A stretch of 64,000 bases of DNA, from positions 1,478,001-1,542,000 of the forward strand of contig NZ_CCVW01000001.1 of NCBI RefSeq assembly GCF_000756815.1. Reading direction: 5' to 3'. Shown here piece after piece: positions 9,321 to 18,427 of this stretch. Numbering within the stretch: position 1 is the stretch's first letter; every line of letters starts with the position of its first letter. The stretch is from Legionella massiliensis (GTDB lineage Bacteria; Pseudomonadota; Gammaproteobacteria; Legionellales; Legionellaceae). The notes under the pieces were generated by a model. That model was not told the origin of the DNA and did not search any database. It was given only the letters and a program-made list of their open reading frames with translations. A program made the position numbers and the translations under genes.

Positions 9321-10716
9321 GATTAAGGCCTCTTTTTTTACGCAAATAAAGCAAAAATGCCGGGAAAATCATGATTAGAATACCACTAGCAAAGACTAAA
9401 CGAAAATGGCTAGAGCCTCCCAGGTCCATGCTATTTTCTGGAGGAATAAAGCCTACAATCAGGGTGAGTGTGCAACCGAATAATCCCAGGATGCAGGTTA
9501 GGTAATAGCCTATACGTCCTCCAGGAATCACAAAGGGGCGCGGCAGATTAGCAAATTTAGATTTGAGGCGCCAGGCGGCTATGAACATCAGTACATACAT
9601 TAGGATATAGAGCTCAGTGCTCAGGGCGGTAAATAGCCAGTAAATCGCATTAATGCTAGGGAATAGTAAGAAACCGCTACATAGTAGGGTTACAAGAATA
9701 GCCTGTAGTAGCAGAATGCGTGAGGCAATTCCATGCTTGTTTAAGCGATATAACCAATGCGGTAAAAAGCCATTGTCTGCAGCAAGCAACAATCCCTTCG
9801 CTGGAGAAATAATCCAGTTAACCATCGACCCCAGGCTGCCAAGTAACAATAAGATCACGATAACAGGCATTAAGGCCTGAAGATGATAGGCCTGGAAAAA
9901 ATTGGTGAAAGCTTGCATAACCCCATCGACCAGACTAATTTGGGCTTGTGGTAGGACAAAGGCAATCGCAAGAGAGCCAAAAATCATAGTGGTTAGGATA
10001 AGGATCACGGAAAAAAGCATGGCTCGAGGGAAGTTTTTCTGTGGATCGCGCACATTGCGAACATGGACTGCGGCCAATTCCATACCAAGAAAAGAGGTCA
10101 TAATCGCTGTTAAAGAAACCCAGGACTGTGTATCTCCCCAATGAGGTATCAAATGTTGCCAGTGCAAATCAATCGCAATAGGGTGGCCTTTCAATAGCCA
10201 GATAACTGCCAGCAGGATAATAAAGGCCATGGGTAAGATCATACCTATTACCGCACAGAAACTGGCGAAGGCGGCTGAGGCGCGTAAGCCTGCAAGGCCA
10301 AGAAAGGTCAGAGACCAAAAAATAACTAAAATAACAGAAATTAAGTAATACTTATTTTGTGCTAGGGCGGGGTTAATCAGGTAGGCGAGGGTCCCTGCAA
10401 TAAATGAGAGAATTGTGGGATACCAGACCATTGTGTTGATCCACTGCAGCCAAATTGTAAAAAAAGCGATTGTGTCACCGAAGGCATGTTTGACCCAGCT
10501 ATAAACCCCGCCTTCCTCATCCGGCCAGGTGGAGGATAATTCAGCAGAAACCAGTGCAACGGGAATCAGAAAAATGATTGCTGAGAAAATAAAAAAGAAA
10601 ATGAGCGAGGAACCAAAAAGCGCCGTGGCTGGTAAATTACGGATACTATCGATGGCGCCAGTGATTAACAACACCAAGGCTAGTACTGAAATTTTATCGG
10701 AAGACCAGGCTTTCAT
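9289..10716 (-). CDS. APC-superfamily amino-acid permease/antiporter
   Basis: Inner-membrane transporter of about 475 residues with around 12 hydrophobic segments. TM1 region SVLALVLLITGAIDSIRNLP and WPDEEGGVYSWVKHAFG resemble the glutamate:GABA antiporter (GadC-like) branch of the APC family. The substrate cannot be set from sequence; being coupled to pheA makes an aromatic or glutamate-type amino acid possible, which is inference only. The ATG at 10716 is preferred over one 45 bp upstream, because MKAWSSDKIS begins the conserved cytoplasmic N-terminus. Legionella relies on amino acids as carbon source and encodes many such permeases. Confidence 0.85.
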   Translation of the reverse strand: MKAWSSDKISVLALVLLITGAIDSIRNLPATALFGSSLIFFFIFSAIIFLIPVALVSAELSSTWPDEEGGVYSWVKHAFGDTIAFFTIWLQWINTMVWYPTILSFIAGTLAYLINPALAQNKYYLISVILVIFWSLTFLGLAGLRASAAFASFCAVIGMILPMAFIILLAVIWLLKGHPIAIDLHWQHLIPHWGDTQSWVSLTAIMTSFLGMELAAVHVRNVRDPQKNFPRAMLFSVILILTTMIFGSLAIAFVLPQAQISLVDGVMQAFTNFFQAYHLQALMPVIVILLLLGSLGSMVNWIISPAKGLLLAADNGFLPHWLYRLNKHGIASRILLLQAILVTLLCSGFLLFPSINAIYWLFTALSTELYILMYVLMFIAAWRLKSKFANLPRPFVIPGGRIGYYLTCILGLFGCTLTLIVGFIPPENSMDLGGSSHFRLVFASGILIMIFPAFLLYLRKKRGLNHDRRTAKDTH

Positions 10717-10825
10717 AGTTGATTTGTTTCCAAGTGCCAATTGGCAAAAAAAGATACGCATTATAAATTAATGATAGAAGCGATGAAAAGACTTTTTTCT
10801 TAAAATAGCCTCTCTTTTTTCCCTA

Positions 10826-11007
10826 CGCTCCTGAAGATCTACGTCATGTCGAACGTCTGAGACATCTCCTGAATGTGGCGTAGTGCTAAACCCGGAGATC
10901 CCTCACTACGTTCGGGATGACGGAGGTGGCTGGAACAAGCGTAATGACCTTTCTCCCTTCGCCCCTTTGGGGAGAAGGTGCCCGCAGGGCGGATGAGGGG
11001 AAACTAA
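10826..11007. repeat. Tandem family B and family A palindromic repeats
   Basis: A family B element (about 10839-10923) has mixed arms: GTCATGTCGAACGT...GAGACATCTCC on one side, GGAGATCCCTCACTACG on the other. It is followed by a family A element (about 10945-11007) with TCGCCCCTTTGGGGAGAAGG and GGCGGATGAGGGG. They sit between the permease start and the YjbQ gene stop. The last bases overlap the YjbQ stop. Confidence 0.75.
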
Positions 11008-11444
11008 ACCCCATGAACCGTAACAATGATTCGCCGTGTAGTCGCTTGATTACGATGTTCACATAAAAAAACGCCCTGCCATTGGCCAAGTCCCAATCGC
11101 CCCTTCCTTAGAGGAATGGTCAAACTCGCGCCTAGCAAAACATTTTTTATGTGGGCTGGCATATCATCCTCACCTTCCAAAGTGTGCTGGTAGAGGCGGT
11201 TATCATCAGGAATGGTTCTATTGAAATAGGTTTCTAAATCCTCGGGCACATCGGCACAGGTATTTTCACTAATTGCTAATGAGGCTGAGGTGTGTTGTAG
11301 GAATAAATGGACGAGCCCCGTTTCTATTGCCGGCATCCCCTCTAAGCTTTGTCCTAACTCTTTCGTTATCAGATGAAAGCCACGAGGTCTGGCTGCTAAG
11401 ATGCACTCAGTTTGCCAGTAAACAGGCTGACTAGCTTTATCCAT
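11004..11444 (-). CDS. YjbQ family (UPF0047) protein
   Basis: About 146 residues. Conserved family motifs: RGFHLIT, the LHLFLQHTSASLAISEN-type block, DDMPAHIKN, and C-terminal GQWQGVFLCEHRN. The fold is a trimeric beta-sandwich with a conserved His/metal-type site; a weak thiamin-phosphate-synthase activity has been reported for the family, but the cellular role is unclear. The ATG at 11444 overlaps the end of the BolA gene by 8 bp; upstream in-frame ATGs would add residues not seen in homologues. Likely co-transcribed with bolA. Confidence 0.9.
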   Translation of the reverse strand: MDKASQPVYWQTECILAARPRGFHLITKELGQSLEGMPAIETGLVHLFLQHTSASLAISENTCADVPEDLETYFNRTIPDDNRLYQHTLEGEDDMPAHIKNVLLGASLTIPLRKGRLGLGQWQGVFLCEHRNQATTRRIIVTVHGV

Positions 11445-11754
11445 GGCGATAACCATCACGGCAAGCAGGGGAGTTAGGTATTGCTCCACCTTTACTTTCC
11501 CATTCCTCAGAGGTGTATAGATGTAAACTCAGGGCGTGTAAGCCAGTATTTAATTCCTTTGCCAGCAAATTGTTAATCAGACGATGGCGGGCAATTCGTG
11601 TTAAATCTTTAAATTTTTCAGAGACAATAGACAATTTGAAGTGCGTTTCGGCACCTTCTGGTACATGATGCCTATTGGATTCATTCAAAACTTCTAAAAA
11701 GCTTGGGTTTAATTCCTGACTAACCAATTGGTTAATGCGTTCTTCACGGGACAT
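11437..11754 (-). CDS. BolA-family protein
   Basis: 105 residues with the BolA core: an N-terminal helix (SREERINQLVSQELNPSFLEVLNES), then HHVPEGAETHFKLSIVSEKF and the RHRLINNLLAKEL helix ending with HALSLHLYTSEEW. BolA proteins partner monothiol glutaredoxins in Fe-S trafficking and affect cell shape and stress responses. The His residues in this core (in HHVPEGAETH and RHR) are candidate Fe-S ligands shared with Grx. Length and order are typical. It is first in a two-gene unit with YjbQ. Confidence 0.92.
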   Translation of the reverse strand: MSREERINQLVSQELNPSFLEVLNESNRHHVPEGAETHFKLSIVSEKFKDLTRIARHRLINNLLAKELNTGLHALSLHLYTSEEWESKGGAIPNSPACRDGYRHG

Positions 11755-11820
11755 AGAGATGCCATAAATTTATTCGAGATTTGTAAAGTATACTCATTGC
11801 CCCGCTCATTGTCAGGCTTA

Positions 11821-13032
11821 TTAAGAGAACATTTTAGTTAAGAAGTGAATGAAGATAAGAATAAAAACCACGCCAACTATCCAGGATGTACTCCCGCGAT
11901 TAATAGGCTTTTCTCCAGAATTAACATTAAAATTCAGACTATTGGCATTAATCGAGTCATAAAAGGTATCTTGATCGACAACAATAGCTTGTGGTGGAAG
12001 TTGCTCTGATTCAGTTTTGATACCTGAGGATTTTTTAACCGCTGTGCCAATTGCCATAAACTCTATCAGGCCATTACCTAGCTGATAGACATAAGTTTTT
12101 ACACCAACGACGTCATCAGCACCAATAGCCTTGGCTTCGTCATTGATTATTGCTAGCGCATTTTCGCGGGCATCGTAAATTAAACGTGTTAATTCGTTAA
12201 TCTCGCCTTTTACAAAGGATTTCAAGGCAGAGGTTATACCGCCCACCAAGCCTAGGGAGTAAACCGAGGTACCCAGTAGTAGGCGCATGGGTGCATAACC
12301 CATATTAGCCATATTCCACATTTCAATATTGGTCATATCTGAGCTAATTGGTTCAGAGCTTGTGATTTGTGGATTATGTGAAGCAGTGCCAATCATCAGC
12401 ATTTCATTGACGCCACCAAAGGGCAAGATCGTGGTTTTTATCCCGAGCACTGCATTCGCCTGATTTTCCTTTGCATGGGCAACAATGCGAGTGAGGGCTA
12501 GGTGTCGTGTCTGATTAAAAATATTGGAGTACTCTTTAATTTCGCCGCGTGCCAAGGTTTTCAAGCCGCCAAGAATTCCGCGGCCGATCCCCATCGAATA
12601 AGCCACGTTGCCGAAGGCAAAACAGATTGGTCGATAACCTGAATCTAGCTGGGCGTAAAGTTCTTGGCCATCAGCAGAAGTAGAAAACTTGTCTAAGGCT
12701 GTCGAGCGTTCTGCATGGACGGCAGAGCCAATTGCTAGAAATTCAATATTGGAGCCGTGAAAAATGAGCTGGCTATCCACGCCTGTAATGCCTGAGGCCT
12801 TATGTCCATTAGCCTCTTGCAGCATGCGTTCATAAGCGGTTTCTCGTCCTTCGGAAATGAGCTGGGTGACTTGTTTTAATTCCCCACCAAGCATTGATTT
12901 TAATCCTGAGCCAACGGAGCCAATTAGGCCTAAGGAGTGGACACTATTACCCACAACAATATTCCCAGGCGCATAGCCCTTTTGTGCGAGGCAAAAAATT
13001 TCATTCCCTGACAATCCTGTTGTAATAGCCAT
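11821..13032 (-). CDS. Triple YbjQ/UPF0145-repeat membrane-anchored protein
   Basis: 403 residues made of three tandem copies of a ~100-residue domain (about 10-108, 125-222, 238-335), each with a GYAP/GYRP start, GNSVHSLG-type hairpin, LGGELK/ARGEIK/VKGEIN block, a helix, and a final FLAIGSAV / LMIGTAS / FMAIGTAV strand. These features match the UPF0145 (YbjQ) fold, usually found as one pentamer-forming domain of ~105 residues. A linker follows, and a C-terminal TM helix (WIVGVVFILIFIHFLTKMF) that would leave the repeats in the cytoplasm. Function is unknown. Single gene with its own upstream region. Confidence 0.82.
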   Translation of the reverse strand: MAITTGLSGNEIFCLAQKGYAPGNIVVGNSVHSLGLIGSVGSGLKSMLGGELKQVTQLISEGRETAYERMLQEANGHKASGITGVDSQLIFHGSNIEFLAIGSAVHAERSTALDKFSTSADGQELYAQLDSGYRPICFAFGNVAYSMGIGRGILGGLKTLARGEIKEYSNIFNQTRHLALTRIVAHAKENQANAVLGIKTTILPFGGVNEMLMIGTASHNPQITSSEPISSDMTNIEMWNMANMGYAPMRLLLGTSVYSLGLVGGITSALKSFVKGEINELTRLIYDARENALAIINDEAKAIGADDVVGVKTYVYQLGNGLIEFMAIGTAVKKSSGIKTESEQLPPQAIVVDQDTFYDSINANSLNFNVNSGEKPINRGSTSWIVGVVFILIFIHFLTKMFS

Positions 13033-13164
13033 TTTGGACTCTCCCTAGTTTTAAATTTAAGTTTAGCCATAACTGATGCTAAAAAACAAAAAAATTTCTT
13101 TTATCTCTCTTAATGCAGTTTATGGCATACTTCCACAGCTCGCATTAATCCACAGGAGAACAGT

Positions 13165-13572
13165 ATGAAACAGAAGGGGCTCACCCTGATAGAGTTAATG
13201 ATTGTTATTGCTATATTAGGTATTCTTATTTCAATAGCGGTTCCAGCTTATCGTGATCATGCCGTAAGAGCGCGTGTGACAGAAGGTTTACATTTAGCCC
13301 AGGCAGCTAAACTTTCAGTATCAGAAAGAGTGATGGCCACCAATAGCTTACCTGCTTCACAAGTTGATACTGGCTATACAAGCCCTAACTCTACTGCAAA
13401 TGTCCAATCTATTGTTATCGGTGCGGAAGGGGTAATTACAATTACCTATACCAAGCTGGCTGGTAACGGCACTATCACTCTTGTACCCACGGTAGAATCC
13501 AATGGCGACCTAAGCTGGTCTTGTACTGGAGGAACTTTGCTACGACAGTATAGACCATCAACTTGCCGCTAG
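13165..13572 (+). CDS. pilE: Type IV pilin (major-pilin-like)
   Basis: 135 residues. The prepilin peptidase site is at KQKG/LTLIELMIVIAILGI: short basic leader, cleavage after Gly5, Leu in place of the usual Phe at mature position 1, Glu5 retained. A long hydrophobic N-terminal helix follows, then a globular part ending in CTGG...STC (two Cys for the D-region disulphide). This fits type IVa pilins exported by PilD/PilQ. AGGAG lies just upstream of the ATG. The neighbouring genes are not pilus genes, as is common for major pilins. The pilE symbol is by resemblance. Confidence 0.88.
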   Translation: MKQKGLTLIELMIVIAILGILISIAVPAYRDHAVRARVTEGLHLAQAAKLSVSERVMATNSLPASQVDTGYTSPNSTANVQSIVIGAEGVITITYTKLAGNGTITLVPTVESNGDLSWSCTGGTLLRQYRPSTCR

Positions 13573-13601
13573 ATGTTCAGAAAAGTCATCTTTGGCGCAT
13601 C

Positions 13602-13677
13602 TTGAACGAAAAGGGATTCTAAAAAATACTCACATAGCGATCTATGCTCCGTTTTTTTAGAATCCCTTTTCGTTCAA
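13602..13677. terminator. Very long hairpin, also a repeat-like insertion
   Basis: Left arm TTGAACGAAAAGGGATTCT + A6 (13602-13626) pairs perfectly with its complement at 13653-13677: a 25-bp stem with a 26-nt loop, 30 bp after the pilin stop. The A6/T6 pairs next to the loop give a T-run. The flanks (TTTGGCGCA, ACTCAAATCTG) recur at about 55361-55392 without the hairpin, so it may be inserted. Confidence 0.7.
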
Positions 13678-13820
13678 CCTGCACTCAAATCTGAACTTTC
13701 CTCCGGGGCCAGGAGGATCGGCTCCACGCCTTCTTGTAGTCTAATATGTACACTAAGTGTTTAATAATTGGGTTTATATGGTTTGATTAGACTATGACCT
13801 CAATTTAAATCGAGCCAAGC

Positions 13821-14117
13821 ATGATATTTCAATGTAAGTATTGCAAAAAACGGATGGAACCTCGGGTTGAAATAAAAGAGCGGCTGCTTAGTACAAACGA
13901 ACAAACCTTTTATTGTAGTTCATGTGGGAAACAACTTTTCATACTAGGCAGTCTTGCAGATAAGCCGTCTTGGAACAGGTTTGGTTTTCTCATAGATTTT
14001 TTGATCCCCCTTGTTTGGGAGGTAATTAATAGTTTGGAAATTTTTAAGGCGCTGAGAAAAAAGCTAAGTTTTAGAAAGCGCAAGCGCACTAGTACGAAAG
14101 ACGAATCAAGCGAATAG
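13821..14117 (+). CDS. Small zinc-ribbon protein with hydrophobic middle
   Basis: 98 residues, not recognised by name. CKYCKKRM near the N-terminus and CSSCGKQ about 25 residues on form a plausible treble-clef or zinc-ribbon site (two CxxC pairs). A moderately hydrophobic stretch (FGFLIDFLIPLVWEVINSL) and a very basic tail (KKLSFRKRKRTS) follow, so a peripheral membrane association is possible. The Shine-Dalgarno is weak (GAG). A palindromic terminator lies downstream. Codon use looks normal for the window. Treat as hypothetical. Confidence 0.55.
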   Translation: MIFQCKYCKKRMEPRVEIKERLLSTNEQTFYCSSCGKQLFILGSLADKPSWNRFGFLIDFLIPLVWEVINSLEIFKALRKKLSFRKRKRTSTKDESSE

Positions 14118-14164
14118 ATTTTCCTCTTTGAGACCAGTGCTTTCATACAGACCGCTCAAAGAAC

Positions 14165-14226
14165 CGCCCCTCATCCTTCGGGCACCTTCTCCCTAAAGGG
14201 GAGAAGGTGCCCGAAGGATGAGGGGT
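14165..14226. terminator. Perfect family A palindrome between convergent genes
   Basis: CCCCTCATCCTTCGGG CACCTTCTCC - cta - GGAGAAGGTG CCCGAAGGATGAGGGG forms a stem of about 28 bp. It separates the zinc-ribbon gene (plus) and the pfp stop (minus) and can serve both as terminator. This copy differs from others in having CTTCGGG arms rather than GCCCTGCGGG; the change is compensated on both arms. Confidence 0.7.
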
Positions 14227-14242
14227 TTCTGATTTTTAATCC

Positions 14243-15478
14243 TTACAGTTTTTGAGGAACCAAGCGATTTTTTAACCGCACATAAACGGGGATACCATCT
14301 TTGTATGGTGGATAGGCTTCGCCCTGGATTAATGGTGCCATATATCGGCGGCAGGCTTCAGTAATACCCATTCCATCTGCGGCAATAAAATCTGCTGGCA
14401 TCGCTTTTTCCTGGTTTGCCACATCGGCTAAGGGAACGTGGGCAATTGACCAACGATAGGGTGAATCTTGCTCACGTTTGATGATAGGCATAACTGCGTT
14501 ATGGCCACTGACAGCTAGCTCAACTGCCGCCTTACCTAAGGCATAAGCCTGGTCAACATCAACCTGAGAAGCAATATGACGTGCGGCACGTTGTAAATAA
14601 TCAGCAACAGCCCAATGGTATTTATAACCCAATTCAGATTTTACTAATTGGGCAATTACCGGTGCAACTCCACCCAATTGCGCATGGCCGAAGGCATCGC
14701 GTAATCCTGCGTCGCTTAGAAACTGTCCCTGCTCATTGCGAATACCCTCAGAGACAACAACCACACAATAGCCATAATCTTTCACACAACGATCAACCTT
14801 AGCGAGAAAACGCTTTTGATCAAAGCTAACCTCAGGCAATAGAATGATATGGGGAGGTTGCGTATCGTTTTCATTCGCTAAGCCGCTAGCAGCCGCTATC
14901 CAGCCTGCGTGGCGACCCATGACTTCAAGAATGAAGACCTTGGTTGAGGAGGCGGCCATAGAAGCCACATCAAAACCTGCTTCCTTAGTTGAAATAGCAA
15001 CGTATTTGGCGACAGAACCAAAGCCTGGGCAGGTATCTGTAAAGGGTAGGTCATTATCGACAGTTTTCGGGATACCGATACAGGTAATTGGGAAGCCCAT
15101 AGTCTCTCCTAATTGAGAAACCTTGTGCGCTGTGTCTTGGGAGTCGCCGCCGCCATTGTAGAAAAAATAGCCGATATTATGGGCTTTGAATACATCAATT
15201 AGGCGTTCATACTCAGAGCCATTATCTTTGAGCTTATAACGACAGGAACCAAAGGCCCCTGAGGGTGTATTCATTAACTGGGCAATGTCTTCATCGCTTT
15301 CCAGAGAGGTATCAATCAAAAGCTCGTTCAAGGCGCCAATAATACCATTTTGTGCAGCGAACACTTTACCGATTTTCTCAGGATATAGTCTTGCGGTTTG
15401 AATGACACCGCAGGCAGAGGCGTTGATAACCGCAGTAACTCCGCCAGATTGAGCGTAAATTGCATTTTTAACTGACAT
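14243..15478 (-). CDS. pfp: Pyrophosphate-dependent 6-phosphofructokinase
   Basis: Reversible PPi + fructose-6-phosphate to fructose-1,6-bisphosphate step of glycolysis. 411 residues. The phosphoryl-donor signature is PPi-type: GGGDS (109-113) carries Asp where ATP enzymes have Gly, and PKTVDND (137-143) has Lys where ATP enzymes have Gly. MGRHAGWIAAASGLA (about 186-200) is the conserved sugar-phosphate-binding block. The N-terminal AQSGGVTAVINAS matches the long non-allosteric PPi group. It lies just downstream of letS on the same strand, but with 80 bp between and no sign of coupling. Confidence 0.94.
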   Translation of the reverse strand: MSVKNAIYAQSGGVTAVINASACGVIQTARLYPEKIGKVFAAQNGIIGALNELLIDTSLESDEDIAQLMNTPSGAFGSCRYKLKDNGSEYERLIDVFKAHNIGYFFYNGGGDSQDTAHKVSQLGETMGFPITCIGIPKTVDNDLPFTDTCPGFGSVAKYVAISTKEAGFDVASMAASSTKVFILEVMGRHAGWIAAASGLANENDTQPPHIILLPEVSFDQKRFLAKVDRCVKDYGYCVVVVSEGIRNEQGQFLSDAGLRDAFGHAQLGGVAPVIAQLVKSELGYKYHWAVADYLQRAARHIASQVDVDQAYALGKAAVELAVSGHNAVMPIIKREQDSPYRWSIAHVPLADVANQEKAMPADFIAADGMGITEACRRYMAPLIQGEAYPPYKDGIPVYVRLKNRLVPQKL

Positions 15479-15559
15479 AGGATCTCCGATTTCCTGGATT
15501 TAAGCCAAGGCAGATTCTGCCAGACAGGCTGGCAAAATGCGAGTCATAAGGGGATTTTT

Positions 15560-18298
15560 TTAAGACGCACTCGTCTGATAAAGGTTATTAAATTCATCAA
15601 TAACTTCATCAATACTTTGGATTAATTCAGCAAAGCTGGTTTTTAACTCTTCGACACCTTTGGCATGTTTGGCTTGTTTCTCCAAACGGATGACCTGGGT
15701 TTGCAGATGAGGAACCCCACAGAAACAGCAGGCACCATGTAGTTTATGTGCTGCGGCCTCTAATCCTTTTATATCTTTATTTTGTAATAACTGTAGAAAC
15801 TCAACGCGATTTTTATGTAACTCCTCAACAAAGCGAGCAAGAAACTCTTCGGCCAGTGCCTGATTCCCTGAGACTTTTTGTACGCAGAGCTGCCAATCAA
15901 TCGCCGAGGGCTTAGATTTTTTGAGAAAGAGCAGGATTTGATTGAGTAACTGTTTTTCATCAATAGGTTTTTGCAAACAGAGATCAACCCCCGCCTTTTG
16001 TAGGCGTTCATTATTGAGATCACTGGAATTCGCTGAGATCACAACAATGGGCGTTTGCTTGTTTAGCATCGATTCCTGGCGAATCATGCGAGCGGCGTCA
16101 AGGCCATTGAGTTTGGGCATTTGCAGATCGAGCAAAATTACATTAAAGCGTTTGCTTTGACAGGCTTGCACGGCTTCTTCACCATTATCAACTGCTTCAA
16201 TATTGGTGTGTTCGCTCAGTAAGGAATTGAGCAACATACGGTTAACAGGGTTATCTTCAGCAATCAAAAGTTCGGGATGGGCTAGGCGAAGTTGAGAGCG
16301 TAAATTATCAAGCTCGTGGTTCGATGTCAGGCTTTGTGTCACTTGGTTGACTAAGAGTTCAATAGTCTCATGTAATTTTTGAATAGAGATTGGTTTGAAT
16401 AGAAAAGCGCAGCCACCAAGGGATTGGGGATCGTGAATCATCCATTTAGAAACCAAGATGCAGGCTTTGGATTGTTTTCGTAGGATCTGTGCGACCTGTT
16501 TTTCACAGCCTTCATTAACATTAATAAAGGCTAGGGTGCATTCGCTATGCTTTGTAAAGGCTGCCTCAAGTTTGTTTAAGGCTTTGACTGGTACAGACTC
16601 AATGCCCCAATAAGCCAGGCCATTGCACATCGCTTCTAAATATAAGGGATTATCATCAAAGCAAAGAACTTTAATATTATCAAAGCGCTGACTTTGGTTT
16701 TTCTCAATTTCGTAGGCTGCTAATTTTTCTAATTTTATTCGTGCAGAAAAGGTTGAGCCCTTATTGACTTCGGAACTGAGGCTAATTCTTCCGCTCATTG
16801 CTTCAACCAGTTTTTTACAGATAACCAAGCCTAAACCAGAGCCACCAAAACGCCGGGTGATTGTTGTATCTGCCTGATTGAAGGCATTGAATAATTTAGT
16901 TTGATCCTCATTTGAAATACCAATACCGGTATCCGTTACAGAGATGCAAAGCGTATAGTCTTTTTCCGTTTCCTGCTCAATGCAGGTGCGAATCAGCACA
17001 TAGCCGTGATCGGTGAATTTAACGGCGTTACTTACCAGATTAGTGATAATTTGCTTGATTCGCAGAGGATCACCCAAGACAGTTTTAGGAACATTCACTT
17101 CAGTAATCGGTATGAGATCAACGCCTTTTTTATGCGAGTTAGGCGAAGCCAGGGCTAGTACTTCATCGATACAGGCACGAATATCCAGGGGAATACAGTC
17201 CAGGTTTAATTTACCTGCGTCCATTTTTGAATAATCGAGGATGTCATTAATAATAACCAGTAAATCCTGGGCAGAGGATTTGATAGTTTTTACATAATCC
17301 AATTGCAGGCTATCTAATTTAGATTCCAGTAACACGTTAGTAAATCCTATAACACCGTTCATCGGGGTGCGGATTTCATGACTCATGTTGGCGATAAACT
17401 CAGATTTTTGCCTACTTTTTTCCTCGGTCTTTTTCTTTTCCAATAACAATTCAATGTTTTTCTCTTCTAGCAATTCCAAGCTTTGCTGCAAATCGCCTGT
17501 AGCGACTTCGATATGATGGTTAAGGTCATGAATTGTATTTAAATACTGTTTCTGCAGATGAGCGCATCCTCGTTCAATCAGACCAAGCTCGCCAGAACTA
17601 GAAACTGGAATGTGGGTTTCAAATTCATTGGATAAAATTTGCTTCATGCTGCGGCGTAAACGAGAAATCGGGATATAAATTCGGCGCGAGATAAAATAAT
17701 GAATCGTCAAACTGATTAAAAGACCAAGCAAGGTAATGAAAATGGTGATGATATACATGCGATAACGCTTAATCAGGATTGATTGCGTATCGATATCGAT
17801 TGAAAGCCAACCTAAAATATCATCAGCCTCTAAGGCTATTGGATTTGATGAGGTTGTTTTGAAAGGCGTTGTGGAATAGAGATTAAATTTAGGGATAGTA
17901 ATCGGAGCCAAAAAATTAATGGTGTAAGGTTTTATCTGCTTAGACTCGATGTAATCACCGGTGAACTCTGGTGGCTTAAAGGGCTTATGAATCGAATGTT
18001 TACCCCCTCGGTAGGCAAGCAACTGTCCTTGGGCATTATAAAAGGCTAAAGCTTGCACCTCTGGATTGATTGTTGATGCATTAATCAGACTCTGCAAAGT
18101 TCGGCTGTCATTACGCATCATAGCAAATTGCACAGCAGGCAATAGTTGTCTTATATAGGCCTCTCCCAGTCGGGACATATGTTGATTTAGATCTTTATTG
18201 AATTGACCATTGTAAAAGACAGCAAAGAGGAGGGCGACGACGAAAACGGGAATTAATGAAGTGATTCGCAGCTGGTATTTAATGCCCAATTTTTTCAT
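15560..18298 (-). CDS. letS: LetS/BarA-type unorthodox hybrid sensor histidine kinase
   Basis: About 912 residues. Order: TM1 (SLIPVFVVALLFAVFY), periplasmic sensor of ~150 residues, TM2 (IITIFITLLGLLISLTIHYF), HAMP, HisKA with NMSHEIRTPMNGVIG, HATPase (NLVSNAVKFT, DTGIGI, GGSGLGLVICKKLV), a degenerate receiver, an intact receiver (LLDLQMPKLNG, Asp acceptor), and a C-terminal HPt (AAHKLHGACCFCGVPHL). This is the tripartite phosphorelay layout of BarA/GacS/LetS, which signals to LetA and RsmY/Z-CsrA to switch Legionella to the transmissive, motile and virulent phase. The start is set at MKKLGIKYQL (18298), 24 bp after the first in-frame ATG, as in homologues. Confidence 0.93.
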   Translation of the reverse strand: MKKLGIKYQLRITSLIPVFVVALLFAVFYNGQFNKDLNQHMSRLGEAYIRQLLPAVQFAMMRNDSRTLQSLINASTINPEVQALAFYNAQGQLLAYRGGKHSIHKPFKPPEFTGDYIESKQIKPYTINFLAPITIPKFNLYSTTPFKTTSSNPIALEADDILGWLSIDIDTQSILIKRYRMYIITIFITLLGLLISLTIHYFISRRIYIPISRLRRSMKQILSNEFETHIPVSSSGELGLIERGCAHLQKQYLNTIHDLNHHIEVATGDLQQSLELLEEKNIELLLEKKKTEEKSRQKSEFIANMSHEIRTPMNGVIGFTNVLLESKLDSLQLDYVKTIKSSAQDLLVIINDILDYSKMDAGKLNLDCIPLDIRACIDEVLALASPNSHKKGVDLIPITEVNVPKTVLGDPLRIKQIITNLVSNAVKFTDHGYVLIRTCIEQETEKDYTLCISVTDTGIGISNEDQTKLFNAFNQADTTITRRFGGSGLGLVICKKLVEAMSGRISLSSEVNKGSTFSARIKLEKLAAYEIEKNQSQRFDNIKVLCFDDNPLYLEAMCNGLAYWGIESVPVKALNKLEAAFTKHSECTLAFINVNEGCEKQVAQILRKQSKACILVSKWMIHDPQSLGGCAFLFKPISIQKLHETIELLVNQVTQSLTSNHELDNLRSQLRLAHPELLIAEDNPVNRMLLNSLLSEHTNIEAVDNGEEAVQACQSKRFNVILLDLQMPKLNGLDAARMIRQESMLNKQTPIVVISANSSDLNNERLQKAGVDLCLQKPIDEKQLLNQILLFLKKSKPSAIDWQLCVQKVSGNQALAEEFLARFVEELHKNRVEFLQLLQNKDIKGLEAAAHKLHGACCFCGVPHLQTQVIRLEKQAKHAKGVEELKTSFAELIQSIDEVIDEFNNLYQTSAS

Positions 18299-18363
18299 GT
18301 GCCTTACCTTTTGAGGGCCCAATTAACTGAAAGCTGCAAAGTGCTTTGGTGCATTGGTTTATT

Positions 18364-18391
18364 TTGCGTTGCCAAGAAAGTCGGATATTAT
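18364..18391 (+). promoter_or_regulatory. Candidate sigma-70 promoter for gltX
   Basis: TTGCGT (18364-18369), 16-bp spacer, TATTAT (18386-18391); the gltX ATG is 37 bp further on. It lies in the short letS-gltX divergent gap. Called by eye. Confidence 0.45.
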
Positions 18392-18427
18392 AGCGCGATT
18401 AGTTATTAGCTTACAACGGAGCACCTG

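Noticed and set aside
13121-13140. Possible sigma-54 promoter before the pilin (TGGCATACTTCCACAGC)
   Set aside because: The GG to GC distance is two bases too long for RpoN.
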